From the NCBI RefSeq assembly GCF_011683915.1, contig NZ_JAAQPH010000011.1, positions 151,353 through 215,352 of the forward strand: a stretch of 64,000 bases of DNA, written 5' to 3'. Every line of letters starts with the position of its first letter. Position 1 is the first letter of the stretch. The notes below the pieces were generated by a model, which was given only the letters and a program-made list of their open reading frames with translations, did no database searches and was not told the DNA's origin. This document shows positions 32,750-40,483 of this stretch, in pieces. Origin of the DNA: Pelagibius litoralis. GTDB lineage: Bacteria > Pseudomonadota > Alphaproteobacteria > Kiloniellales > Kiloniellaceae. Both the position numbers and the translations under genes were made by a program.

Positions 32750-35493
32750 GAGACGGCGAGATGACACTGGCGACGGTCGCTTTCTCGGTCAATGGCCGGC
32801 AGGTCAGCCTGGAGGTCGATCCGCGCGAACGTTTGAGCGAAACCCTGCGCCATCGCCTGGGCCTGACCGGCACAAAAGTCGGCTGCAATGCCGGGGACTG
32901 CGGTGCCTGTACGGTGCTGGTGGAGGGCGAACAGCTCTGCGCCTGTCTGCTGCCCTGCGGCCAGCTTCCGGGCAAGGCGGTGACGACGGTCGAGGGCCTC
33001 TCGGAACTGCCGCGTATGGCGGCATTGCAGCAGGAGTTCCTGGAACATGGCGCGGCGCAGTGCGGGATCTGCACCCCCGGCATGTTGATGGCCGCTGCGG
33101 CGCTTCTGAAAAAGAATCCGCAACCCGATAAAGTCCAGGTGCAGGACGCCTTGGGCGGGGTGCTCTGCCGCTGTACCGGCTACCAGAAAATCGTCGAGGC
33201 GGTCTGTTCGCTGGGACAGCCGCAACAGGCCGTTGTGCCGCCAGCGGGGGCGGCGGTCGGCGCACGCATGGTGAAGACCGACGGTGCCGCCAAGATCAAC
33301 GGCGCTGAGCTTTACGGCGCCGACACGGCGCCGGAGGATGCGCTTTGGCTGCGCGTCATCCGTTCACCCCACGCCCGTGCAACCTTCTCGCTGGGGGATC
33401 TTCCGAAACTGGTCGCCGATACGCCGGGGCTGGCGGCGGTGCTGAGCGCGGCTGACGTTCCCGGCAATGCCTTTGGCGTCTATCCCACCCTGAAGGACCA
33501 GCCGGTGCTGGCCGACGGCGTCGTGCGCTATCGCGGCGAGGCTGTTCTGGCGCTGGTGGGGGAGCGCGCCGCCATCTGGGCGCTTGCCGAAGAGGCTCTG
33601 CCGATCACTTGGCAGGTCGAGGACGCCCTGGACGATTGCTGGGTCGCCGATGCCGTCGACGGTCGCCAGGTCCACGCCCAGCACCCGGACAATGTTCTGG
33701 CCCGTGGCCATGTGGACAAGGGCGACGCCGAGGCGGCCCTGGCCACGGCGGAGGTGGTGGCCGAGGGCAGCTTCGCCACGCCCTTCATCGAGCACGCCTA
33801 TATCGAACCGGAAGCCGGTTATGCCCTGCGCCGCGGCGATCGACTGGAAATCTGGGCGACGACCCAGGCCCCTTACATGGACCGCGACGAGACGGCGCTT
33901 GTCCTTGGCCTGGATAAAGAACAAGTGCGGATCATTCCCTCAGCTTGCGGCGGCGGTTTCGGCGGCAAGCTGGATCTCTCCATCCAACCGCTTGTCGGGC
34001 TGGCGGCCTGGCGGCTCGACCGGCCGGTGCGCGGCGAGTACAGCCGGCCAGAATCCATGATGTCCTCGACCAAGCGCCACCCCTCGCGCATTACCGCCAG
34101 GCTGGGCTGCCGCCGCGACGGCAAACTGACGGCGCTGCGGTTCCACGGCATCTTCGATACTGGGGCCTATGCCTCCTGGGGGCCCACGGTTTCCGACCGG
34201 GTGCCGGTGCACTGCAGCGGGCCCTACGTCATCCCCCACGTGCTGGCGGATACCGAGGCGCGTTTCACCAATGCCCCGCCGTCAGGTGCCTTCCGCGGTT
34301 TCGGTGTGCCTCAGGCGGCCCTGGCCAATGAAGGTCTGATGGACGATCTGGCCGAGCAGATCGGCATGGACCCGCTGGAGTTTCGCTACCTGAACGCCAT
34401 CCGGGCCGGGCAGGCGACGGCGACCGGTCAGGTGTTGCAGGCCTCCGTCGGCCTGGACAAATGCATCGAGGCGTTGCGCCCGGACTGGCAGGCCCTGCGC
34501 CAAGCCGCTGAGGAATTCAATGCAGAGAGTGGTCGGCTGCGGCGCGGCGTGGGGATCGGCTGTGTCTGGTATGGCTGCGGCAACACATCCATGTCCAACC
34601 CCTCGACGCTTTCCCTGGGTATCGACCGCCAGGGAAAGATCACGCTCTACAACGGCGCCGTCGATATCGGCCAGGGCAGTAACACGGTGATGGCGCAGAT
34701 CGCCGCCGACGGCCTTGGCCTGCCCGCCGACCTGATCCACGTCGTGATGGGCGATACGGCGTTGACGGCAGATGCCGGCAAGACCTCGGCCTCGCGCCAG
34801 ACCTTTATCTCCGGCAAGGCGGCGGAGCTGGCCGGCCGCGATCTGCGCCAGAAGATCCTGCGCCTCGCCAATGCCGGCAAGGCCGCGACCCTGGAGCTGA
34901 GCGGCAGCCGTATCCTGGTCAGCGACGATGTCGATGTGCGGACCATCGAACTGGCCCATCTGCCTCTGGGCGAGAACGGTGATGTGGTCCGCGGCAGCGG
35001 CACCTTCGATCCGCCGAGCACGGCGCTCGACGAACACGGTCAGGGCGACCCCTACGCGACCTATGGCTTCGCCGCGCAGATCGCCGAGGTGGAGGTCGAT
35101 GTCGAGCTGGGCACGGTGAAGGTGCTGCGCCTGATTGCCGCCCACGATGTCGGCCGTGCGGTCAATCCGACCCTGGTGGAGGGGCAAATCCACGGCGGCA
35201 TCGCCCAGGGGCTGGGGCTGGCGCTGATGGAGGAATACCTGCCCGGGCGCACCGAGAATCTGCACGACTATCTGATCCCGACCATCGGCGACATGCCGGA
35301 GATCAAGTCTATCCTGATCGAGGACCCGGAACCCCTGGGCCCTTACGGCGCCAAGGGCGTGGGCGAGCATTCGCTGATCGCCACGGCGCCGGCGATCTTC
35401 GGCGGCGTCTATCAGGCGACCGCTGTGAGGCTGCGCGAGACACCGGCGACGCCCGACCGGGTGCGCGCGGCGCTGCGCGCGGCGGGGTTTTAG
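32746..35493 (+). CDS. Mo hydroxylase, fused [2Fe-2S] and molybdopterin subunit
   Basis: A 915-residue protein joining the small and large subunits of a xanthine-dehydrogenase-type hydroxylase. Residues ~1-165 bind two [2Fe-2S] clusters (VGCNAGDCGACTVLVEGEQLC; CGICTPG with CRCTGYQKI). After a linker (~175) the Mo domain follows: ACGGGFGGKLD, GAFRGFGVPQAA, GQGSNTVMAQIAAD and the catalytic Glu in YGAKGVGEHSLIATAPA. It would hydroxylate a heteroaromatic ring with water as the oxygen source, in the cytoplasm. In Eubacterium barkeri the corresponding NdhS, NdhL and NdhM are separate polypeptides. ATG 32746 overlaps the FAD gene stop. Confidence 0.9.
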   Translation: MRDGEMTLATVAFSVNGRQVSLEVDPRERLSETLRHRLGLTGTKVGCNAGDCGACTVLVEGEQLCACLLPCGQLPGKAVTTVEGLSELPRMAALQQEFLEHGAAQCGICTPGMLMAAAALLKKNPQPDKVQVQDALGGVLCRCTGYQKIVEAVCSLGQPQQAVVPPAGAAVGARMVKTDGAAKINGAELYGADTAPEDALWLRVIRSPHARATFSLGDLPKLVADTPGLAAVLSAADVPGNAFGVYPTLKDQPVLADGVVRYRGEAVLALVGERAAIWALAEEALPITWQVEDALDDCWVADAVDGRQVHAQHPDNVLARGHVDKGDAEAALATAEVVAEGSFATPFIEHAYIEPEAGYALRRGDRLEIWATTQAPYMDRDETALVLGLDKEQVRIIPSACGGGFGGKLDLSIQPLVGLAAWRLDRPVRGEYSRPESMMSSTKRHPSRITARLGCRRDGKLTALRFHGIFDTGAYASWGPTVSDRVPVHCSGPYVIPHVLADTEARFTNAPPSGAFRGFGVPQAALANEGLMDDLAEQIGMDPLEFRYLNAIRAGQATATGQVLQASVGLDKCIEALRPDWQALRQAAEEFNAESGRLRRGVGIGCVWYGCGNTSMSNPSTLSLGIDRQGKITLYNGAVDIGQGSNTVMAQIAADGLGLPADLIHVVMGDTALTADAGKTSASRQTFISGKAAELAGRDLRQKILRLANAGKAATLELSGSRILVSDDVDVRTIELAHLPLGENGDVVRGSGTFDPPSTALDEHGQGDPYATYGFAAQIAEVEVDVELGTVKVLRLIAAHDVGRAVNPTLVEGQIHGGIAQGLGLALMEEYLPGRTENLHDYLIPTIGDMPEIKSILIEDPEPLGPYGAKGVGEHSLIATAPAIFGGVYQATAVRLRETPATPDRVRAALRAAGF

Positions 35494-35521
35494 GGATCGT
35501 GGTATTAATGAGAGGCGGTAT

Positions 35522-37045
35522 ATGAGCGAAGCTGAGGGCAATACCGAGACCAGGCGCAGCGACCGCGCGGATGTCGTGGTCTGCGATGCCTGCCCGGTGC
35601 TCTGCCGCATCCGGCCTGACAAAACCGGTGCCTGCGGACGCTACGGCAACGTCGGCGATATGCTGGTGCGCATGGACCCCTTTGTCCTGGCGCGTCAGGC
35701 GGCTGAGCGCGATGAGGAGTTGGTGCCTTTTCTGGCCAGCCCGGCGGCGGGCGCCGAATGGGACGGCAGTCTGGTCTCCGGCGGTGACGCTTTCGTCACC
35801 GGGATCGGCGCCGGTACCACCTACCCGGATTACAAGCCCGCCCCCTTCATCGTTTCCTCCAAGGCCGAGGGCGTTGACATGGTCACCGTGGTGACCGAAG
35901 GGATTTTCAGCTACTGCGGCGTGAAGGTGAAGATCGATACCGACCGCCACCTGGGGCCGGAACAGGCGGCGGTGCGCTGTAAGGGCGAGCAGGTCGGTCA
36001 TGTGACCACGGCGGAATATGGCTCGCAGATGCTGGCGCTAGGCGGTGTGCGCCATCTGACCGGCGGCAGCAAGAAAGAGGGCAATGTCACCTGCCAGGCC
36101 CTGCTGTCGCTCTGCAACAAGCAGGCGGTGGAGCTGGAGATCGACGGCGGCGCGCGGGTGGAGGTTCAGGCCGGCAGGGCCCCGGTGATCAACGGCGTGA
36201 CCGAGGAGCGCATGCGCGTCGGCTGCGGCTCTGCCACCATCGGCATCTTCGCCCAGCAGTGGCTCGGCCATGCCGACGAGGTGATCGTGGTGGACGATCA
36301 CATCACCGGCGTTCTGACCGAGCACCAGGCGGGCAAGTTCCTCGATATGCCGGCCAGCGGCCTGCGCGTGCGCGGCCGGCGCTCGACCCCCGGGCGCTAC
36401 TTTCAGGTGGCCGAGCCCGGGACCGGCTGGGGCGGCACCAACATCAGCGAGCCCCTGGCCATCGTCGAGAAGATCGATCCCAATATCGCCTGGCCGGGCC
36501 TGCGCCTGCTGATGGTCAGCACCACCGGCGAACATGCCGCCTGGTTCGAACTGGACGAGGACCTGAAGCCGCGCGAAGCCGAGATGCCGCAACCGATCCA
36601 GACCGTGGTGGACCGCATCGGCGAGAACTGCGAACCGGCACTCTCCTCCGTGCTGTTCATGGCGGGCGCCGGCGGCAGCCTGCGGGCCGGGGCGACCGAG
36701 AACCCGGTGCGCCTGACCCGCTCGGTGAAAGACTCGCTCACCCGGGTGACCGCCGGCGGCGCGCCGGTCTACGTCTGGCCCGGCGGAGGCATCACCATCA
36801 TGGTCGACGCCCTGGCCATGCCGGACAACGCCTTCGGCTACGTGCCGACGCCCGCCATCGTCGGTCCCATCGAATTCACCATGCCCTACGAGACCTACGC
36901 GGAACTGGGCGGGCATATGGACTTCGTCCAACCGCTGGAAGAGGTGCTGAGGGAAAGCGGGGCGGGCGCGCGCATTCAGATGACCGAACACAGGGCGGAA
37001 AACCCTTGGCCGCTGCGGCCCGGCAGTGCTGGGGGAAAGCCGTGA
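35522..37045 (+). CDS. hnr: 6-hydroxynicotinate reductase-like iron-sulfur flavoprotein
   Basis: A 507-residue protein resembling Hnr of Eubacterium barkeri, which reduces 6-hydroxynicotinate to 1,4,5,6-tetrahydro-6-oxonicotinate and carries covalent flavin and FeS clusters. The N-terminus has a ferredoxin-like C21-x2-C24-x3-C28-x9-C38 motif (CDACPVLCRIRPDKTGAC). Further cysteines lie in FSYCGVK, VRCKGEQ, VTCQALLSLCNK and VGCGSATIG. It has no signal peptide. Its neighbours, a Mo hydroxylase upstream and an enamidase downstream, are the enzymes before and after it in nicotinate fermentation, which is the main support for the call. It is followed immediately by a UPF0280 gene. Confidence 0.78.
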   Translation: MSEAEGNTETRRSDRADVVVCDACPVLCRIRPDKTGACGRYGNVGDMLVRMDPFVLARQAAERDEELVPFLASPAAGAEWDGSLVSGGDAFVTGIGAGTTYPDYKPAPFIVSSKAEGVDMVTVVTEGIFSYCGVKVKIDTDRHLGPEQAAVRCKGEQVGHVTTAEYGSQMLALGGVRHLTGGSKKEGNVTCQALLSLCNKQAVELEIDGGARVEVQAGRAPVINGVTEERMRVGCGSATIGIFAQQWLGHADEVIVVDDHITGVLTEHQAGKFLDMPASGLRVRGRRSTPGRYFQVAEPGTGWGGTNISEPLAIVEKIDPNIAWPGLRLLMVSTTGEHAAWFELDEDLKPREAEMPQPIQTVVDRIGENCEPALSSVLFMAGAGGSLRAGATENPVRLTRSVKDSLTRVTAGGAPVYVWPGGGITIMVDALAMPDNAFGYVPTPAIVGPIEFTMPYETYAELGGHMDFVQPLEEVLRESGAGARIQMTEHRAENPWPLRPGSAGGKP

Positions 37046-37920
37046 TGCGCGAATCGATTCAGGCCCGAAACCTGGCCGACGGCCGCCTGCATCTGCACGA
37101 GGGGCCGATCGACCTGATCATCGAGGCTTTCGGCGATCAAGCCGAGATCCGTAAGGCCTATGCGGCGGCGGCGGCGGTTTTTCAGGATGTGCTGCCGGAT
37201 CTCGTGAACGAGCTGCCGCTGCTCAGGCATCCCCTCTGCGGGGCGCCGCCGGGCCTGAAGGGCGCTGTCGCCCGGCGCATGCAGCGCGCCTGCGCCGCCC
37301 ATCGCCCGGCTTTTGTGACGCCGATGGCGGCTGTCGCGGGGGCGGTGGCCGATCATATACTCTCCGCCATGACCGCGGTTGCCGATCTGCGGCGGGCTTA
37401 TGTGAACGACGGTGGCGACATTGCGCTGCACCTGTCGCCGGGCGAAAGCCTCGCCTGCGGCCTGGTGGCGGAGATTGAGGTGCCGCGCCTGACCGGACGG
37501 GCGGTGGTTTGCGCCGATATGCCGGTCCGCGGCATCGCAACCTCGGGCCGTGCGACGCTGGGTCAGGGTGGGCGCAGCTTTTCCCTGGGCATCGCCGATG
37601 CGGTTTCGGTTTTTGCGCAGGATGCCGCGACGGCCGATGTCGCCGCGACCTTGCTGGCCAACGCCGTCAACCTGCCCGGACATTCTGCGATCCGCCGCTG
37701 CCCCGTGGAGGAAGTCGACCCGGAGAGCGATCTGCAGGGTAAGATGGTGACGCTGGAGGTCGGCGATTTGAGTTTGGATGAATTGCGGTCCGCGCTTGGC
37801 CGCGGTGCGGCGGCGGCGGAAGAGATGCGGTCTCGCGGTTTGATCGAGGCGGCAGTGTTGTTCCTGCGCGGCGAGGTGGAGGTGGTTGCGGCGCCCCGCG
37901 GCCTGCTGGCGGCGGCCTAA
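37045..37920 (+). CDS. UPF0280-family protein (ApbE-like fold)
   Basis: A 291-residue cytoplasmic protein of UPF0280, placed structurally in the ApbE-like superfamily. Seen motifs include FVTPMAAVAGAVADHILSAM, AYVNDGGDIALHL and TSGRATLGQGGRSFSLGIADAVSVFA, the last two matching the nucleotide-site Gly/Asp-rich segments of that fold. ATG 37045 overlaps the stop of the reductase gene (TGATG); GTG 37042 is an alternative. ApbE proteins attach flavin covalently, and Hnr of E. barkeri has covalent flavin, so a maturation role for the preceding gene product is attractive but unproven. Confidence 0.82.
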   Translation: MRESIQARNLADGRLHLHEGPIDLIIEAFGDQAEIRKAYAAAAAVFQDVLPDLVNELPLLRHPLCGAPPGLKGAVARRMQRACAAHRPAFVTPMAAVAGAVADHILSAMTAVADLRRAYVNDGGDIALHLSPGESLACGLVAEIEVPRLTGRAVVCADMPVRGIATSGRATLGQGGRSFSLGIADAVSVFAQDAATADVAATLLANAVNLPGHSAIRRCPVEEVDPESDLQGKMVTLEVGDLSLDELRSALGRGAAAAEEMRSRGLIEAAVLFLRGEVEVVAAPRGLLAAA

Positions 37921-37970
37921 AAGCCCCTGGCGGTCTGTTGGCGGCAGCTTAAGAGAAAGAAGGAGAGTTC

Positions 37971-38552
37971 ATGTCTGTGGATGTGCGCAAGTATCAGACG
38001 ACGGTGGAGGAAATTCTCCACGAGGGCGGTCCGCCGCCGGCGGCGCCGCTGCTCGTCGGTTCGGTCTCGGCCGTGATCGACAATCCCTTTGCCGGGCGCT
38101 ATGTCGAGGAACTGCAGCCTTTCATGGAGGAGCTGAAGCCTTTCGGCCTCGCCATGGCGCAACGCCTGATCGATGCCCTGGGCGGCGACGCGGCGGCGAT
38201 TTCCGGCTACGGCAAGGCGACCATCGTCGGCGCGGGCGGTGAGCTGGAACACGGCGCGCTCTGGCATGTGCCGGGCGGCTATGCGATGCGCGAACTGCTG
38301 GGCGATGCCAAGGCCATCGTCCCCTCGTCCAAAAAGGTCGGTGCGGTCGGCGCGCGGATCGACGTGCCGATCACCCACATCAACGCCGCCTATGTGCGCG
38401 GCCACTTCAGCGCCCTGGAGGTCGGGGTGCCCGACGGACCGCGCCCCGATGAGCTGGTGCTGATCCTGGTCATGACCACCGGCGGGCGGATTCACGACCG
38501 CATGGGCGGTCTGCGGGCCGAAGATGTAAAAGGGGAGGATGGCCTCAGATGA
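37971..38552 (+). CDS. DUF1185 (amino acid synthesis family) protein, copy 1
   Basis: A 193-residue protein of PF06684, whose known structure is a variant of the Bacillus chorismate mutase fold. Its reaction is unknown. Conserved stretches are AVIDNPFAGRYVEEL, GYGKATIVGAGGELEHGALWH, PSSKKVGAVGARIDVP and HINAAYVRGHFSALEVGVPD. It overlaps copy 2 by ATGA and both end in VKGEDGLR. It lies between the UPF0280 gene and the importer, so it probably handles an intermediate of the same pathway. Confidence 0.85.
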   Translation: MSVDVRKYQTTVEEILHEGGPPPAAPLLVGSVSAVIDNPFAGRYVEELQPFMEELKPFGLAMAQRLIDALGGDAAAISGYGKATIVGAGGELEHGALWHVPGGYAMRELLGDAKAIVPSSKKVGAVGARIDVPITHINAAYVRGHFSALEVGVPDGPRPDELVLILVMTTGGRIHDRMGGLRAEDVKGEDGLR

Positions 38553-39133
38553 GCGTCAAGGTGCGCAAGTTTGTCGTCACGGTCGAGGAAACCTGCAAGG
38601 AGATCGGCCGGGACATCGCGCCGCCGACGCGCCGGGCTGCCGCCCTGGCTGTGATCGAGAATCCCTTTGCCGGGTGTTACGAGGCCGATCTCGAAGTACT
38701 GATGCAGGCCGGGGAGGAACTGGGCCGGGTTTTGGGCGAGAAGGCGGTCGCGGCTCTGGGCGTCGCCCCTTCGGCGATCGAAAGCTACGGCAAGGCGGCC
38801 ATCGTCGGCGAAGGCGGTGAATTGGAACACGCCGCGGCGATCCTGCATCCGCGCATGGGTAAGCCGTTGCGTCAGGCGGTGGAGAAGGGCGCGGCGCTGG
38901 TGCCTTCGGCGAAGAAGATGGGTGGGCTCGGCACCGTCATCGATGTGCCCCTGGGCCACAAGGATGCCGCCTACGTGCGCAGCCATTTCGATGCCATGGA
39001 GGTGCGGGTGCCCGATGCGCCGCGCCATGGCGAAATCGTGGTGGCCATCGCGGTGACGGATTCCGGCCGGCCGCTGCCGCGGATCGGCGGCCTGACGACT
39101 GACGAAGTAAAGGGGGAGGACGGTCTGCGCTGA
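38549..39133 (+). CDS. DUF1185 (amino acid synthesis family) protein, copy 2
   Basis: A 194-residue paralog of the preceding gene, with the same blocks: AVIENPFAGCYEADLEVL, ESYGKAAIVGEGGELEHAAA, PSAKKMGGLGTVIDVP and KDAAYVRSHFDAMEVRVPDAPRHGEIVV. The ATGA overlap points to equal expression and possibly to a mixed oligomer. Sequence between the conserved blocks has diverged well beyond a recent duplication, so the two copies probably have separate roles. Confidence 0.85.
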   Translation: MSVKVRKFVVTVEETCKEIGRDIAPPTRRAAALAVIENPFAGCYEADLEVLMQAGEELGRVLGEKAVAALGVAPSAIESYGKAAIVGEGGELEHAAAILHPRMGKPLRQAVEKGAALVPSAKKMGGLGTVIDVPLGHKDAAYVRSHFDAMEVRVPDAPRHGEIVVAIAVTDSGRPLPRIGGLTTDEVKGEDGLR

Positions 39134-39196
39134 CAGCCGTGGTCCACCAAGACTAACTCTAAGAAACAACACGACACAAAAAACAAGGAGGCCAAG

Positions 39197-40405
39197 ATGG
39201 GGTTGAGAAAACTGGTTACCTTTGCGGCGCTTGCCGCCGCCGTTACGTTTAGCGGGACGGCCGGGGCGGCGGATACGATCCGTATCGGCGATATCAACAG
39301 CTACAAACGTCTGCCCGCCTTTACCATTCCCTACCGTCAGGGCGCCGAGCTGGCCATCGAGCAGATCAATGCGGCTGGTGGTGTGATGGGCAAGCCGCTG
39401 GAACTGATCTCGCGCGACGACCAGGGCAAGCCCGGCGAGGCGGTGCGCTACGCCGAAGAGCTCTTCGCCAAGGAAGACGTGGTGATGATCACCGGCTCGC
39501 TGTTCTCCCACGTCGGTCTGGCGCTCAGCGCCTATGCCGATCAGAAGAAGCGGCTCTACCTGGCCGCCGAACCGCTGGCCGATGCCTTGGTCTGGGCAAA
39601 GGGCAACCGCTACACCTTCCGCCTGCGGCCCAGCACCTATATGCAGGTGGCCATGCTGGCTGAAGCCGCAGCGAAAAGCGATGCCAAGCGCTGGGCCACC
39701 ATCGCGCCGAACTACGCTTACGGCAAGGACGCGGTGGCGGCCTTCAAGAAGATCCTGAAAGCCCGCAAGCCGGATGTCGAATTCGTCGGCGAACAGTGGC
39801 CGGCGCTCTTCAAGATCGATGCGGCGGCTGAATCGCAGGCGCTGGAGGCGGCCAAGCCCGACGGCATCTTCAATGTCACCTTCGGCAGCGACCTCACCAA
39901 GTTCGTGCGTGAAGGAACTCTGCGGGAGCTGTTCAATGACCGTACGGTCCTGGGTTTGCTGACCGGGGAGCCTGAGTACCTCGACCCCCTGGGCGCGGAA
40001 GCGCCGAAGGGCTGGATCGTCACCGGCTATCCCTGGTCCGAAATCGACACCCCGGCGCACAAGCAGTTCGTCGATGACTATCAGGCGAAGTTCAACGACT
40101 ATCCGCGTGTCGGCTCCCTGGTCGGCTACAATACCCTGCTGTCCATTGCGGCGGCTTTGGAGAAAGCTAACAGTACCGACACCGAGGCCCTGGTCGATGC
40201 CTTCAAGGGTCTCAGCCTCGATACGCCGGTGGGACCGATCACCTATCGGGCCATCGATCATCAATCCACCATGGGTGCCTTCGTCGGCTTGACCGATGTG
40301 CGCGACGGCAAGGGGGTCATGGTCGATTGGAGCTATCGCGACGGGGCGGCCTATCTGCCCAGTGACGAGGAAGTGCGCAAGCTGCGCCCTGCCGACGGTA
40401 GCTGA
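39197..40405 (+). CDS. Branched-chain-type ABC transporter substrate-binding protein
   Basis: A 402-residue periplasmic receptor of the Leu/Ile/Val-binding (type I) family. Signal peptide MGLRKLVTFAALAAAVTFSGTAGA, then IRIGDINSYKRLPAFTIPYRQGAELAIEQINAAGG in which the usual ligand-contact region is preserved, and the second lobe with VGSLVGYNTLLSIAAALEKA. AAGGAGG lies 5 bp before the ATG. It opens the transporter block of the N-heterocycle cluster; the ligand is probably the aromatic acid that the cluster degrades. A strong stem-loop follows. Confidence 0.9.
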   Translation: MGLRKLVTFAALAAAVTFSGTAGAADTIRIGDINSYKRLPAFTIPYRQGAELAIEQINAAGGVMGKPLELISRDDQGKPGEAVRYAEELFAKEDVVMITGSLFSHVGLALSAYADQKKRLYLAAEPLADALVWAKGNRYTFRLRPSTYMQVAMLAEAAAKSDAKRWATIAPNYAYGKDAVAAFKKILKARKPDVEFVGEQWPALFKIDAAAESQALEAAKPDGIFNVTFGSDLTKFVREGTLRELFNDRTVLGLLTGEPEYLDPLGAEAPKGWIVTGYPWSEIDTPAHKQFVDDYQAKFNDYPRVGSLVGYNTLLSIAAALEKANSTDTEALVDAFKGLSLDTPVGPITYRAIDHQSTMGAFVGLTDVRDGKGVMVDWSYRDGAAYLPSDEEVRKLRPADGS

Positions 40406-40418
40406 TGATACGCCTGCG

Positions 40419-40452
40419 CCGCCGCCGGGGCCGAACGGAGCCCCGGCGGCGG
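40419..40452 (+). other. Intercistronic stem-loop after the binding-protein gene
   Basis: CCGCCGCCGGGGC and GCCCCGGCGGCGG form a perfect 13-bp GC stem with an 8-base loop, 14 bp after the binding-protein stop. Only a weak pyrimidine run follows (TCGCTTTCC), so partial termination or 3' protection is likely while some transcripts continue to the permease. Confidence 0.75.
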
Positions 40453-40483
40453 TCGCTTTCCCACCGGGTGCAGTAGGTCTTTT

